A program made the position numbers and the translations under genes. Below, one piece after another: positions 18,057-26,245 of a stretch of DNA of 64,000 nt (its first letter is position 1; every line of letters begins with the position of its first letter). Origin of the DNA: Palsa-506 sp963755815 (GTDB lineage Bacteria > Actinomycetota > Actinomycetes > Streptosporangiales > Streptosporangiaceae). Under the pieces are notes generated by a model, which was not told the origin of the DNA, did not search any database, and saw nothing but the letters and a program-made list of their open reading frames with translations. The DNA lies in assembly GCA_963755815.1 (NCBI GenBank), contig CAVWLF010000014.1:62001-126000 (forward strand), in the 5' to 3' direction.

Positions 18057-18095
18057 CTAGCTGACAGCCACCTCACGAGTCCGACATCTATGCAT
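18057..18095 (-). CDS. Candidate 12-residue leader peptide behind an extended Shine-Dalgarno
   Basis: On the minus strand ATG (18095-18093) opens MHRCRTREVAVS and ends at TAG (18059-18057). It is preceded at 18117-18101 by GGAAAGGAGGTGGTCCA, almost the full complement of the 16S rRNA 3' end, an exceptionally strong ribosome-binding site. Such short frames with extended SD sequences occur as leader peptides in actinomycetes. No gene follows closely on this strand; the next is the G1 peptidase 700 bases away. A regulatory role is therefore unproven. Confidence 0.4.
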   Translation of the reverse strand: MHRCRTREVAVS

Positions 18096-18187
18096 TCTGC
18101 TGGACCACCTCCTTTCCCGCGTTAGCCAGCACGCTACGTCACGCCGCAACGGGGTGGCAAGCACCTTTTCCGGGCGCTCAGCCTGGC

Positions 18188-18193
18188 TAGACT
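18188..18193 (+). promoter_or_regulatory. -10 box TAGACT of fur, leaderless-type
   Basis: TAGACT ends seven bases before the ATG of the Fur-family gene, and there is no ribosome-binding site in between, so the transcript is probably leaderless. Confidence 0.5.
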
Positions 18194-18200
18194 TGGCCGC

Positions 18201-18626
18201 ATGTCGCAAACGTGGGATGACACGCTGCGGGCCAGCGGATACCGCGTCACCCCGCAGCGCCAGCTGGTGCTGGAGGCCGTCACCAAGCTGGAGCACGCGA
18301 GCCCGGAGGAGATCTTCGCCGACATCCACCAGACCGCGCGCGGCGTGAACGTCTCGACCGTCTACCGGACCCTCGAACTGCTGGAGCAGATCGGCCTCGT
18401 CACCCACACCCATCTCGGGCACGGCGCGCCGCGCTACCACCTGGCGGCCGAGGCCCAGCACGTGCACCTGGTCTGCCGGGATTGCGAGAAGGTCATCCAG
18501 ATCGACCCGGCCGCCGTCGGCGGCCTGGTCACCGCGCTGGATGCCGATTTCGGGTTCGAGACCGATGTCGGGCACCTGACCGTGTTCGGCCGGTGCGCGG
18601 ATTGCCGGAAGGAAACCCCGGCCTAA
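18201..18626 (+). CDS. Fur-family metalloregulator
   Basis: The 141-residue product has an N-terminal winged helix (RVTPQRQLVLEAV and VNVSTVYRTLELLEQIGLV, recognition helix about residues 50-62) and a C-terminal metal-binding dimer domain with HVHLVCRDCEKVIQ and FGRCADCRKE, the two CxxC pairs of the structural zinc site. Length is normal. It could be Fur, Zur or a peroxide sensor. Streptomycetes have a Fur paralog next to ygfZ, as here, so the specific metal is left open. ygfZ follows after 36 bases. Confidence 0.93.
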   Translation: MSQTWDDTLRASGYRVTPQRQLVLEAVTKLEHASPEEIFADIHQTARGVNVSTVYRTLELLEQIGLVTHTHLGHGAPRYHLAAEAQHVHLVCRDCEKVIQIDPAAVGGLVTALDADFGFETDVGHLTVFGRCADCRKETPA

Positions 18627-18662
18627 CGGGGCACCCGGCGCCGACCGCATAACCTAGAGGGC

Positions 18663-19694
18663 ATGAAGAGCCCGCTGCTTGATGTCCCTGGCGCCGTTCC
18701 CGCTGACGGTCCTGACACCGGGGTGGCGGCCCACTACGGCGATCCCTACGCCGAGCAGCGCGCGCTGGCCGGCTCGTCCGGCCTGGTCGACCGCTCGCAT
18801 CGCGGCGTCATCAGGATCACCGGGCCGGACCGGCTGTCCTGGCTGCACAGCATCACCACGCAGAGCCTGGAGAAGCTGGCCGCCGGGGACACCGCCGAGG
18901 CACTCATCCTCTCCCCGAACGGCCACGTCGAGCATCAGCTGACGCTGACCGACGACGGCACCGCGGTCTGGGCGCACGTAGAACCGGGTACCGCCGGGCC
19001 GCTGCTTGAGTTCCTGGAGTCGATGCGGTTCATGCTCCGGGTCGAGCCCGCCGATGTCAGTGCCGATTACGGGGTCCTCACGCTGATGGGTCCCGGCCGG
19101 CCGGATCCGCCCGCGGCGGCGGCAGCGGCGCTCAGTGCCCCGTTTCAGATGGATCTTGTTGTCGCCCGGGAGGAGCTGGCCGGCCTGGCCGCGGGACTGC
19201 GGTCCGGCGGCGCGGAGCTCGCGGGCATGTGGGCCTACGAGGCGCTGCGGATCGCGGCGCGGCGGCCCCGGCTCGGGCTGGACACCGATCACAAGACGAT
19301 CCCGCACGAGGTGGGCTGGATCGAGACCGCCGTTCACCTGTCCAAGGGCTGCTACCGCGGCCAGGAAACCGTGGCCCGCGTGCACAACCTGGGCCACCCG
19401 CCGCGCCGCCTGGTGTTCCTGCACCTGGACGGCAGCGCGGACGCGCTGCCCGCGCATGGTGACCCGGTCGAGCTGGCCGGGGCCAGTGTCGGGTTCGTCG
19501 GGTCGGCGGCCCGGCACTACGAGCTCGGGCCGATCGCGCTGGCGCTGATCAAGCGGACGGTGCCCGTGGACGCGGCGCTCAGCGCGGCGGGCATCGCCGC
19601 GGCGCAGGAGGTCATCGTGCCGCCGGAGGCCGGCGCGAACGTCAAGATCACGCTGCGCCGGCCGCGCGGAGACCTGCAGCGGACTCGCGAGTAA
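18663..19694 (+). CDS. ygfZ: YgfZ/GcvT-like folate-binding protein
   Basis: YgfZ-type proteins use tetrahydrofolate to help assemble or repair certain iron-sulfur clusters in the cytoplasm. The 343-residue product has the GcvT-like N-terminal domain (SGLVDRSHRGVIRITGPDRL) and the diagnostic KGCYRGQE motif (about residues 229-236), whose Cys is needed in the E. coli homolog. The C-terminal barrel (about 250-340) is present. TAACCT (18650-18655) ends seven bases before ATG 18663. The Fur-family neighbour fits an iron-related role. Confidence 0.92.
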   Translation: MKSPLLDVPGAVPADGPDTGVAAHYGDPYAEQRALAGSSGLVDRSHRGVIRITGPDRLSWLHSITTQSLEKLAAGDTAEALILSPNGHVEHQLTLTDDGTAVWAHVEPGTAGPLLEFLESMRFMLRVEPADVSADYGVLTLMGPGRPDPPAAAAAALSAPFQMDLVVAREELAGLAAGLRSGGAELAGMWAYEALRIAARRPRLGLDTDHKTIPHEVGWIETAVHLSKGCYRGQETVARVHNLGHPPRRLVFLHLDGSADALPAHGDPVELAGASVGFVGSAARHYELGPIALALIKRTVPVDAALSAAGIAAAQEVIVPPEAGANVKITLRRPRGDLQRTRE

Positions 19695-19737
19695 CCTGGC
19701 GCCCAGGAAGCGTCTGCTCGCCTGGAGGTCGTGCGCA

Positions 19738-20673
19738 GTGCTGCGCCGTATTCTGCTGGCCGCATCGGCCAGCCACCGGGTCCGCCAGATCATCACCACC
19801 GCGCCGTACACGCGCGACGTCGTCGCCCGGTTCGTGGCCGGCGATACCGCGGATGACGCGATCGCCTGCACCCGCCGGCTGCTGGCCGACGGCCTGCTGG
19901 TCAGCCTGGACTACCTGGGCGAGGACACGGCCGATCCGGACCAGGCGGCGGCCGTGGCCGACGAGTACGTCCGGCTGCTGGCCCGGCTCGGCTCGGCCGG
20001 CCTGGCCAGCGGCGGGCGGGCCGAGGTCTCGGTCAAGCCCACCGCGGTCGGCCTCGGCCTGCCCGAGCACGGCGAGAAGACCGCGGCCGGCAACATCGCC
20101 CGGATCTGCGCGGCCGCCCGGGACGCGGGCACCACGGTCACCCTGGACATGGAGGACCACACCCGGGTCGCGGCCACGCTGCGCCTGCTGGCCGAGCTCC
20201 GGCCGGATTTCCCCGACCTCGGCTGCGTGCTGCAGAGCTACCTGCGGCGCAGCGCCGATGACTGCGCTGGCCTGACGGCCGCCGGTTCGCGGGTACGGCT
20301 GTGCAAGGGCGCCTACCGCGCCCCGGACGGCGTGGCGTTCACCTCCAGTGCCGAGGTCGACCGCTCGTACGCCCGCTGCCTGCGGATCCTGCTCGGCGGC
20401 GCTGGCTATCCGATGCTCGCGACCCACGACCCGCGGCTGATCAGGATCGCGGGCACCCGGGCGGAGACGGAAGGCCGGGCGGCCGGCAGCTTCGAGTACC
20501 AGATGCTGTACGGCATCCGGCCCGCCGAGCAGCGGCGGCTCGCGGGCGGCGGGGCGCGGATGCGCGTGTACGTGCCGTACGGCAGCGACTGGTACGGCTA
20601 CCTGGTCCGCCGCCTGGCCGAGCGCCCGGCGAACCTCGCGTTCTTCCTCCGCTCTCTCATCTCCACCGGCTGA
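19738..20673 (+). CDS. Proline dehydrogenase
   Basis: This 311-residue monofunctional enzyme oxidises L-proline to pyrroline-5-carboxylate with FAD, passing electrons to quinone at the membrane. Barrel motifs visible are SLDYLGEDTADPDQ (54-67), VSVKPTAVGLGLP, TLDMEDHT, LCKGAYR, the ATHDPRLI strand and FEYQMLYGIR, all conserved in PRODH. Start GTG 19738 has TGGAGG a few bases upstream. It precedes proC, which catalyses the reverse direction at the pyrroline-5-carboxylate step, though a very long hairpin separates the two genes, so they are probably separate transcripts. Confidence 0.95.
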   Translation: MLRRILLAASASHRVRQIITTAPYTRDVVARFVAGDTADDAIACTRRLLADGLLVSLDYLGEDTADPDQAAAVADEYVRLLARLGSAGLASGGRAEVSVKPTAVGLGLPEHGEKTAAGNIARICAAARDAGTTVTLDMEDHTRVAATLRLLAELRPDFPDLGCVLQSYLRRSADDCAGLTAAGSRVRLCKGAYRAPDGVAFTSSAEVDRSYARCLRILLGGAGYPMLATHDPRLIRIAGTRAETEGRAAGSFEYQMLYGIRPAEQRRLAGGGARMRVYVPYGSDWYGYLVRRLAERPANLAFFLRSLISTG

Positions 20674-20710
20674 GCCCGCCCGCCCGCTGCGCGCCCGCCG
20701 CGGTCAGCCC

Positions 20711-20768
20711 TTCATGATCACGGAGGATTGGGCTCGTCAGAGTGTGCCTAATCCTCCGTGATCATGAA
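20711..20768. repeat. Long palindromic element between proline dehydrogenase and proC
   Basis: Arms 20711-20733 and 20746-20768 pair at 22 of 23 positions around a 12-base loop. Arm ends read TTCATGATCACGGAGGATT and the complement. A related hairpin lies at 59886-59937 with the same CATGATC...GGATT ends, so this looks like a dispersed palindromic repeat that may also work as a terminator. Confidence 0.85.
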
Positions 20769-20809
20769 CGCGCACGGCCCTCCGGACGCCGCACGATAGG
20801 CTCCGTGGC

Positions 20810-21604
20810 GTGATCGCAGTCCTCGGAGCCGGGAAAATGGGCGAGGCGCTTCTTTCCGGGATGCTCCGGGCGGGAGTGCCGCCGTCGGACGTGGTCGCCG
20901 CCGCGCGCCGGGCCGAGCGAGCCGGTGAGCTGCGCGAGGCGTACGGGATCGAGGTACTCACCGCCGCCGAGGCGGCCGGCCGCGCTGACACGCTCATCAT
21001 CACCGTCAAGCCGCAGGACATGGCGGCGCTGCTGGCGGAGATAGCGGCGGCCGTGCCCGACGGCCGGCTGGTGATCTCGGTGGCGGCCGGCATCACGACG
21101 TCGTTCATCGAGCGCCGCCTGCCGGGGGACATTCCGGTGGTGCGGGTGATGTCCAATACGCCGATCCTGGTGGACGAGGCCATGAGCGTGATCTCGGCCG
21201 GCCTGCACGCGCGCGAGGAGCACCTGTGCCGGGCCGAGGAGCTGCTGCGCCCGGTGGGCAAGGTGCTGCGGATACCTGAGTCGCAGCAGGATGCCGCGAC
21301 TGCCCTGTCCGGCAGCGGGCCCGCGTACGTCTACTACCTGGTCGAGGCGATGGTGGATGCCGGGATCCTGCTCGGCATGGCGCGCGGCAACGCGCTGGCC
21401 ATGGTGACGCAGGCCGTGTACGGCGCGGCGACCATGCTGCGCGAGTCCGGCGAGCATCCGGTGATCCTGCGCGAGGCGGTGACGTCGCCGGGCGGCACCA
21501 CCATCAATGCCATCCGCGAGCTGGAGAAGCACTCGGTGCGCGCCGCCATCCTGGCCGCGATCGAGGCCGCGAGCGATCGCGGCCGCGAGCTTGGCGCAGG
21601 CTAG
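20810..21604 (+). CDS. proC: Pyrroline-5-carboxylate reductase
   Basis: ProC reduces pyrroline-5-carboxylate to L-proline with NADPH, the last step of proline synthesis. The 264-residue product has the Rossmann motif IAVLGAGKMGEALLSGML at its start and the C-terminal signature ALSGSGPAYVYYLVEAMVDA with LREAVTSPGGTTINAIRELE. Length is normal. Start GTG 20810 follows TAGGCT (20797-20802) by seven bases with no ribosome-binding site, which fits a leaderless transcript. Confidence 0.96.
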   Translation: MIAVLGAGKMGEALLSGMLRAGVPPSDVVAAARRAERAGELREAYGIEVLTAAEAAGRADTLIITVKPQDMAALLAEIAAAVPDGRLVISVAAGITTSFIERRLPGDIPVVRVMSNTPILVDEAMSVISAGLHAREEHLCRAEELLRPVGKVLRIPESQQDAATALSGSGPAYVYYLVEAMVDAGILLGMARGNALAMVTQAVYGAATMLRESGEHPVILREAVTSPGGTTINAIRELEKHSVRAAILAAIEAASDRGRELGAG

Positions 21605-21767
21605 CCCCGGTAAGGCGATCATTCCTGGTCCGGATTGGCTGTATCGGTATAGCCAAAAAGGCAGGCCCGGTTCGTAGTTCGGCGGCTGAGCTGCGGCTTA
21701 GATGGGTAACGGGAACGGTATGGAGCGCTGCCGCCACATCTGGTTAACAATGAGGCCCCCGCCGGGG

Positions 21768-21795
21768 TTGCCCTTTCCCGCACAGGACTTACGCT
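21768..21795 (+). promoter_or_regulatory. Candidate bldC promoter
   Basis: TTGCCC (21768-21773) and TACGCT (21790-21795) are 16 bases apart, about 70 bases upstream of bldC. The gap 21605-21863 is relatively A+T-rich and has no gene. The promoter assignment is from consensus only. Confidence 0.45.
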
Positions 21796-21863
21796 GGAGA
21801 CGGACGTGACTGGTGCGCTGAATCCTGCTTCGCGCACGCAGCTTCGCCGGAAGAGGGCTCAGC

Positions 21864-22070
21864 ATGACAGCAGAAGCAGCAACTCCCCTAAGTGACGTCA
21901 GGTTCCTGACCGTGGCCGAGGTCGCCACGATCATGCGTGTGTCCAAGATGACCGTCTACCGGCTGGTTCACTCCGGTGAGCTTGAGGCGATCAGGGTCGG
22001 CCGCTCGTTCCGGGTGCCCGAGCAGGCGGTCAACCAGTACCTGCGGGACGCCTTCGTCGGGACCACCTAG
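21864..22070 (+). CDS. bldC: BldC, MerR-like developmental DNA-binding protein
   Basis: BldC is a small regulator with a MerR-type winged helix that binds head-to-tail along DNA and delays entry into development in Streptomyces. The 68-residue product contains FLTVAEVATIMRVSKMTVYR, LVHSGELEAIRVGRSFRVPE and the terminal AVNQYLRDAF, which match BldC along essentially its full length. ATG 21864 is preceded by AAGAGG. The bS22-like gene, an acyltransferase and a HAD phosphatase follow, a common order in actinomycetes. Confidence 0.95.
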   Translation: MTAEAATPLSDVRFLTVAEVATIMRVSKMTVYRLVHSGELEAIRVGRSFRVPEQAVNQYLRDAFVGTT

Positions 22071-22285
22071 CCCGCTTTTTGGCGAGCCGGCCCTTGGGCT
22101 TGCCATTTCAGCGCCGGGTCTGCGGCTATCTGCGCGCGGTCCCGGCCGGGGCAGTGCATAGCCAGCCGGGATCATGACCGCCGCCGCGGCCGGGTACGCT
22201 GTCTCCGACGCGTGCGAGCCGCCCGGCGTTGGGCGTGCGTGAAAAGGCATGCCGGTCAGCCAAGACGTGAAGCGAGGGTGGTTTT

Positions 22286-22384
22286 GTGGGCTCAGTCATC
22301 AAGAAGCGCCGCAAGCGGATGGCGAAGAAGAAGCACCGCAAGCTGCTGCGGAAGACCCGCGTTCAGCGCAGGAACAAGAAGTAG
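22286..22384 (+). CDS. bS22-like small ribosomal protein (AURKAIP1/COX24 domain)
   Basis: GTG 22286 opens a 32-codon frame ending at TAG 22382-22384. The peptide starts VGSVIKKRRKRMAKKKHRKL and more than half of its residues are Lys or Arg. It matches the tiny actinobacterial ribosomal protein that sits near helix 44 of 16S rRNA. AGCGAGGG (22271-22278) is the ribosome-binding site. In many relatives this gene lies directly after bldC, as here. Confidence 0.92.
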   Translation: MGSVIKKRRKRMAKKKHRKLLRKTRVQRRNKK

Positions 22385-22454
22385 GGAGCGCTAGCGTGCC
22401 TGCCCGGCTTCCGGGCAGGCTGCGTTCGCGCGGCCGCGTCGCCGGGGTGCCGTG

Positions 22455-23321
22455 ATGAGCCAGTCGCAAGCCGATCAGATCGACGGGTGGCGTCGGCGGG
22501 TCGCCGGGGTGGCCGATTTTGTGCGCCGGCGGGCCGCCGGCGACTACGAGGTCGATGAGTCCGGGTTTGATCCCGACTTCCACGCCTCGGTACTGATGCC
22601 CGTGTCGCGGGCGGTCTACCGGGACTGGTTCCGGGTGCGCATGCGCGGGCTTGAGCATGTGCCGGCCGAGGGCCCGGCGCTCGTGGTCGCCAATCACTCG
22701 GGCGTCCTGCCGCTCGATGCGATCATGCTCCAGTCGGGACTGTACGACGAGCATCCGGCCCACCGGAACTTGCGCCTGCTCGGTGCCGACCTGGTCTACG
22801 CGATCCCCGGCCTGGCCAGCCTGGCCCGGAAGAGCGGGCATACCAGGGCCTGCCCGGCCGAGGCCGCGCGGCTACTCGCGGCGGGCGAGCTCGTCGGGGT
22901 ATTTCCGGAGGGCTTCAAGGGCATCGGGAAGCCCTTCAGCGAGCGCTACCAGCTTCAGCGCTTCGGCCGGAACGGCTTCGCCGCAACGGCGATACGGGCC
23001 GGAGTGCCGATCATCCCGTGCGCGATCGTCGGCGCCGAGGAGATCTATCCGATGATCGGGAATGCGGGATCGCTCGCGCGAATACTCGGGCTCCCGTATT
23101 TCCCCGTGACGCCGCTATTTCCCTGGCTCGGCCCGCTCGGCGCCATCCCGCTGCCGTCCAACTGGATTATCGAATTCTGCCCGCCCGTGCCGACCGGAGA
23201 GTACGCGGCCGCCGGTCCGGCTCGCCCGGCGGCGGTAAACGAGCTGGGCGGTAAAGTGCGGGACATTATTCAGCAAAGAATTGACCAACTAGTCGCGGAG
23301 CGGGGACCGGCGTTCAGCTAG
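22455..23321 (+). CDS. PlsC-like lysophospholipid acyltransferase
   Basis: The 288-residue product belongs to the 1-acylglycerol-3-phosphate acyltransferase family that acylates lysophosphatidate or related lipids at the membrane. The catalytic block I is VVANHSGVLPLDAIML (NHxxxxD; about 79-94), block III is LVGVFPEGFKGIGKPFSERY (about 151-170) and block IV is VPIIPCAIVGAEE. Start ATG 22455 is used; GTG 22452 directly before it is possible. It precedes the convergent HAD phosphatase gene. In many actinomycetes an SDR epimerase gene lies between bS22 and this gene; none is present here. Confidence 0.88.
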   Translation: MSQSQADQIDGWRRRVAGVADFVRRRAAGDYEVDESGFDPDFHASVLMPVSRAVYRDWFRVRMRGLEHVPAEGPALVVANHSGVLPLDAIMLQSGLYDEHPAHRNLRLLGADLVYAIPGLASLARKSGHTRACPAEAARLLAAGELVGVFPEGFKGIGKPFSERYQLQRFGRNGFAATAIRAGVPIIPCAIVGAEEIYPMIGNAGSLARILGLPYFPVTPLFPWLGPLGAIPLPSNWIIEFCPPVPTGEYAAAGPARPAAVNELGGKVRDIIQQRIDQLVAERGPAFS

Positions 23322-23344
23322 CCGGAGGCGGGCCGTGACTAGCC

Positions 23345-24304
23345 TCAGGCGCCGGCCCGGCGGCGGTGCAGGGCGAGGCCGGCCGCCATCCCGCCGGCGA
23401 TCGCGCCGGCCCCGGCGGCAACCGGCAGCGCGATCATCGCCACCCGCCGGCCGGACCGGAAATCATGCACTGGCCAGCCGTTACGCCGCGCCTCGGCGAG
23501 CAGGTCAGCGTCGGGATTGACCACGTTGGGATGGCCGACGAGCTGCAGCATGGGCAGGTCGTTGGCCGAGTCGCTGTAGGCCGTGCAGCGGGTCAGGTCC
23601 AGCCCCTCGCGCACGGCCAGGGCGCGGATCGCGGCCGCCTTGGCCTCTCCGTGCAGCAGCCCGCCGACCAGGCGCCCGGTGTAAACGCCCTGCACGTTCT
23701 CCGCGACGGTGCCGAGCGCGCCGGTCAGGCCGAGCCTGCGGGCGAGGATGTTAGCCAGTTCCACCGGCGTGGCCGTGACCAGCCAGACCCGCTGCCCGGC
23801 CGCCAGGTGACGGCGGGTCAGTTCCCTGGATCCGGCCCAGATGCGGTCAGCCATGGTGTCGTCGTAGATTTCCTCGCCCAGGGCGACGATGTCCGCTACC
23901 CGGTGGCCGGCCACGAACGCCAGGGCGCTCTGCCGCACCGCGTCGATATGGCCGCTGTTCTCCGTGCCGCGGACCCGGAAGGACAGCTGCCCCCAGGTCA
24001 GCCGCATCAGGTCACGGGCACTGAACATCTTGCGGGCGGCCAGGCCGCGGGCGAAGTGGTAGATCGAGGCGCCCCGCATGAGCGTGTTGTCCACGTCGAA
24101 GAAAGCCGCTGCGGTCGGGTCCTGGGCGGGCGGCGGGTACTCGACCTCGGCTACCGCCGCCGACGCCTCGCCGGCCAGCGCCGCCTGGCTCTTGCGGCCG
24201 GGCCAGCCGCGGCCGAGAGTGAGCCTGGCCCGGGCCCCGGAGTCGCCGGCCTGGCCATCGCGTGACCGGGCCGGGGAGGTAAGCCGTCCCTGCAGCTGCC
24301 TCAT
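23345..24304 (-). CDS. HAD-IB family hydrolase with C-terminal membrane segment
   Basis: This 319-residue phosphatase-like protein has FFDVDNTLMRGASIYHFARG (about 68-87), the DxDxT nucleophile motif of HAD phosphatases; motif II in WLVTATPVE; and motif III/IV in TAYSDSANDLPML. The subclass IB resembles phosphoserine and phospholipid phosphatases. The C-terminus has a hydrophobic segment (MIALPVAAGAGAIAGGMAAG) that could anchor it in the membrane. The first 60 residues are disordered-looking, and the true start may be later. Convergent placement beside an acyltransferase suggests lipid metabolism, as inference. Confidence 0.85.
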   Translation of the reverse strand: MRQLQGRLTSPARSRDGQAGDSGARARLTLGRGWPGRKSQAALAGEASAAVAEVEYPPPAQDPTAAAFFDVDNTLMRGASIYHFARGLAARKMFSARDLMRLTWGQLSFRVRGTENSGHIDAVRQSALAFVAGHRVADIVALGEEIYDDTMADRIWAGSRELTRRHLAAGQRVWLVTATPVELANILARRLGLTGALGTVAENVQGVYTGRLVGGLLHGEAKAAAIRALAVREGLDLTRCTAYSDSANDLPMLQLVGHPNVVNPDADLLAEARRNGWPVHDFRSGRRVAMIALPVAAGAGAIAGGMAAGLALHRRRAGA

Positions 24305-24407
24305 GCGCCGAGCCTACCGGCGCCCGCCGGGGACGGGCCCGGAGCCGCGGCGGCCGCCACCATGCGGCATTTGCGCGGGCCGCGCCGGCAGGCGTGATCG
24401 CCGGTCG

Positions 24408-24460
24408 CGGTCCTGGTTATCGGTCCTGGTTATGCGGTCCTGGTTATCGGTCCTGGTTAT
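24408..24460. repeat. Four 13-bp direct repeats in a divergent promoter region
   Basis: CGGTCCTGGTTAT occurs exactly at 24408-24420, 24421-24433, 24435-24447 and 24448-24460. The single extra base between copies two and three leaves the array nearly regular. It lies between the divergent HAD gene (start 24304) and the 7-TM gene (start 24563), where a multi-site operator would sit. Confidence 0.9.
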
Positions 24461-24562
24461 ACTGCCGGTCCCGCCGCTGGTCACGGTACTGGTCACGTCG
24501 CCGCAACCTTCACGTCACATCGCATTCGCATCATTGCCTCGCGTCGGGCAACATAGGAAGCA

Positions 24563-26245
24563 ATGGCTATCTCACTTCTGGCGGCAATCGTCGGCGCGGT
24601 TCTCGCCGTGGCCGGCACGATCGCGCTTGCGAGCAGGTGCGCTCGCATGCCGCGGGCCGACCTCATCGCCTGGACCGTCGCCATGTTCGGGCTCGCGGTG
24701 GCACTCGGCGCGCAGGCGGCCGGATTCGCCGTCGGCTTCGGCCCGATGAGTTTCCGGGCGATACAGCTGGGCGCACCGCTGATCGCCGGCCTCGGCCTCG
24801 CGCTCGGCCTGGCCGAAGTGGCTTCGCGCACCCTGCCGCCCCGGTTCGCGGCCCGGCTGGCGGTTACGGCCATCGGGATCGTGAGCCTGGTGATCCTGGC
24901 CACCGACCCGCTCGGCCCGGCCCGGTTCAGCAAGACCTTTCCGGCCGCATCGGTGTACTACCAGCCGATCTCGACCGGAATCCTGATGTACGTGCTCGCG
25001 CCCTTCACCGTGCTGGTCGCGCTGATCGCCATCGTCGCCACCGGCATTCGCTCCCGGCACGACCCGGCCTGGCGGGCCACGATGCCCGCGGTGGCCGCGG
25101 CATCCCTGGCCGTCGTCGCCGTGGCCGCGCCCGGGCTGGCCGAGCTGGCCAACAGCAAGCTGGGCATGCATATCTCGGCGATCCGCGCGTTCCCCTTCCT
25201 GTGCATTATCGCGGCCGCGCTGACCTGGTTCGCCGCGTTCCAGATGAGCCGTATCCGGCTCGACGTGGTGCATCAGGATGGCTCCTACGCCGGCGAGGAC
25301 GACTGGGGAAGTAACGGCTGGACCGGGGAGTTTGATCCGCTGACCGATGCCAGTGATCCCGGCCGGTACGCGGGCGATGGCGGCGGGCGGTATGAGGACG
25401 ATCAGGGTTATCGCGGGTACGGCGGCGGCTACCGCGGCGAGGACGCGGACGCCGGCTACGGGAGCGGCGCAGGCGGCACCGGCTACGGGAACGGTGCCGA
25501 TGACGCCCGCTACGGGCAGTCCGGTTACCGGCGATACGGTGACGACAGCGGTTACGGCGTGCCGCCCGCCGACGCCTACGGCGCCCCCGGGCCGCCCGGC
25601 GGCACGGCGCCAGCCGGCGGTCACGACGGGGGGGCCGGCGCTGGCCTGCTGCCGGCCCTGGCTGCTGGCGGCCTGAGCGCATCCGGCCTGCCGGAGCAGC
25701 ACCCGGGAATGCCGCCCGCGGACGATCATGAGGCGTGGTCGCGGCTGTTCGGCCAGATCGCCATCTACACGCTGCTGGAAGATTGCGTGGATGCCTTCGA
25801 CGAGCTGACCGAGGGGGTCGTCGAGCGGGTTCGCGCCCGGGAGCCGGGCACGCTGGTCTACATCGTGCACGCCGTGCCCTCGGCGCCCATGCAGCGGATC
25901 CTCTACGAGGTCTACCGGGACCGGGAAGCCTGGGAGGAGCACAAGCAGAAGCCGTACATCGCCAAGTTCGAGTTCGAACGGCGGCCTTACGTGCTGGCCA
26001 CCAACGTCATCGAGCTGGGGTTGCAGCGAGCGAAGCTCTCACCCTCTTCCTCCCTCGATCAGCTGCTCAGCGAGTCCGGCGTGATGCCGGCCGTCTCCGT
26101 CAGCGGGGAATCCGCCGGTGCCGGGATTCCGGGGGCGGCGGCCGGACCGCGCGGCGCGGGCGAGCGCGCCAATGGCGGCGCTCCGCGGAGCGCGAGCGGC
26201 ATCGTTCCGCCCGGCGTCGGACCCGGGCCGCAGCGGCTGCGGTGA
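24563..26245 (+). CDS. Seven-span membrane protein fused to an ABM (quinol-monooxygenase-like) domain
   Basis: The 560-residue product begins with seven hydrophobic segments (about residues 1-230, starting MAISLLAAIVGAVLAVAGTI and ending AALTWFAAFQM). A Gly/Tyr/Asp-rich linker of GYGxG-like repeats (about 240-360) follows, then about 390-490 resembles antibiotic-biosynthesis-monooxygenase domains: FGQIAIYTLLEDCVDAFDEL, LVYIVHAVPSAPMQRILYEV, then RDREAWEEHKQKPYIAKF. The tail is low complexity. ABM domains are small ferredoxin-like folds, some acting as cofactor-free oxygenases. The fusion may place one on the cytoplasmic face of the membrane. Substrate unknown. A glutaredoxin gene overlaps its stop by four bases. 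Confidence 0.8.
   Translation: MAISLLAAIVGAVLAVAGTIALASRCARMPRADLIAWTVAMFGLAVALGAQAAGFAVGFGPMSFRAIQLGAPLIAGLGLALGLAEVASRTLPPRFAARLAVTAIGIVSLVILATDPLGPARFSKTFPAASVYYQPISTGILMYVLAPFTVLVALIAIVATGIRSRHDPAWRATMPAVAAASLAVVAVAAPGLAELANSKLGMHISAIRAFPFLCIIAAALTWFAAFQMSRIRLDVVHQDGSYAGEDDWGSNGWTGEFDPLTDASDPGRYAGDGGGRYEDDQGYRGYGGGYRGEDADAGYGSGAGGTGYGNGADDARYGQSGYRRYGDDSGYGVPPADAYGAPGPPGGTAPAGGHDGGAGAGLLPALAAGGLSASGLPEQHPGMPPADDHEAWSRLFGQIAIYTLLEDCVDAFDELTEGVVERVRAREPGTLVYIVHAVPSAPMQRILYEVYRDREAWEEHKQKPYIAKFEFERRPYVLATNVIELGLQRAKLSPSSSLDQLLSESGVMPAVSVSGESAGAGIPGAAAGPRGAGERANGGAPRSASGIVPPGVGPGPQRLR

Noticed and set aside
17876..18076. Small minus-strand coding frames in the gap upstream of fur
   Set aside because: Arg/Pro-rich composition and no ribosome-binding site, apart from the separate 12-codon frame at 18057-18095.
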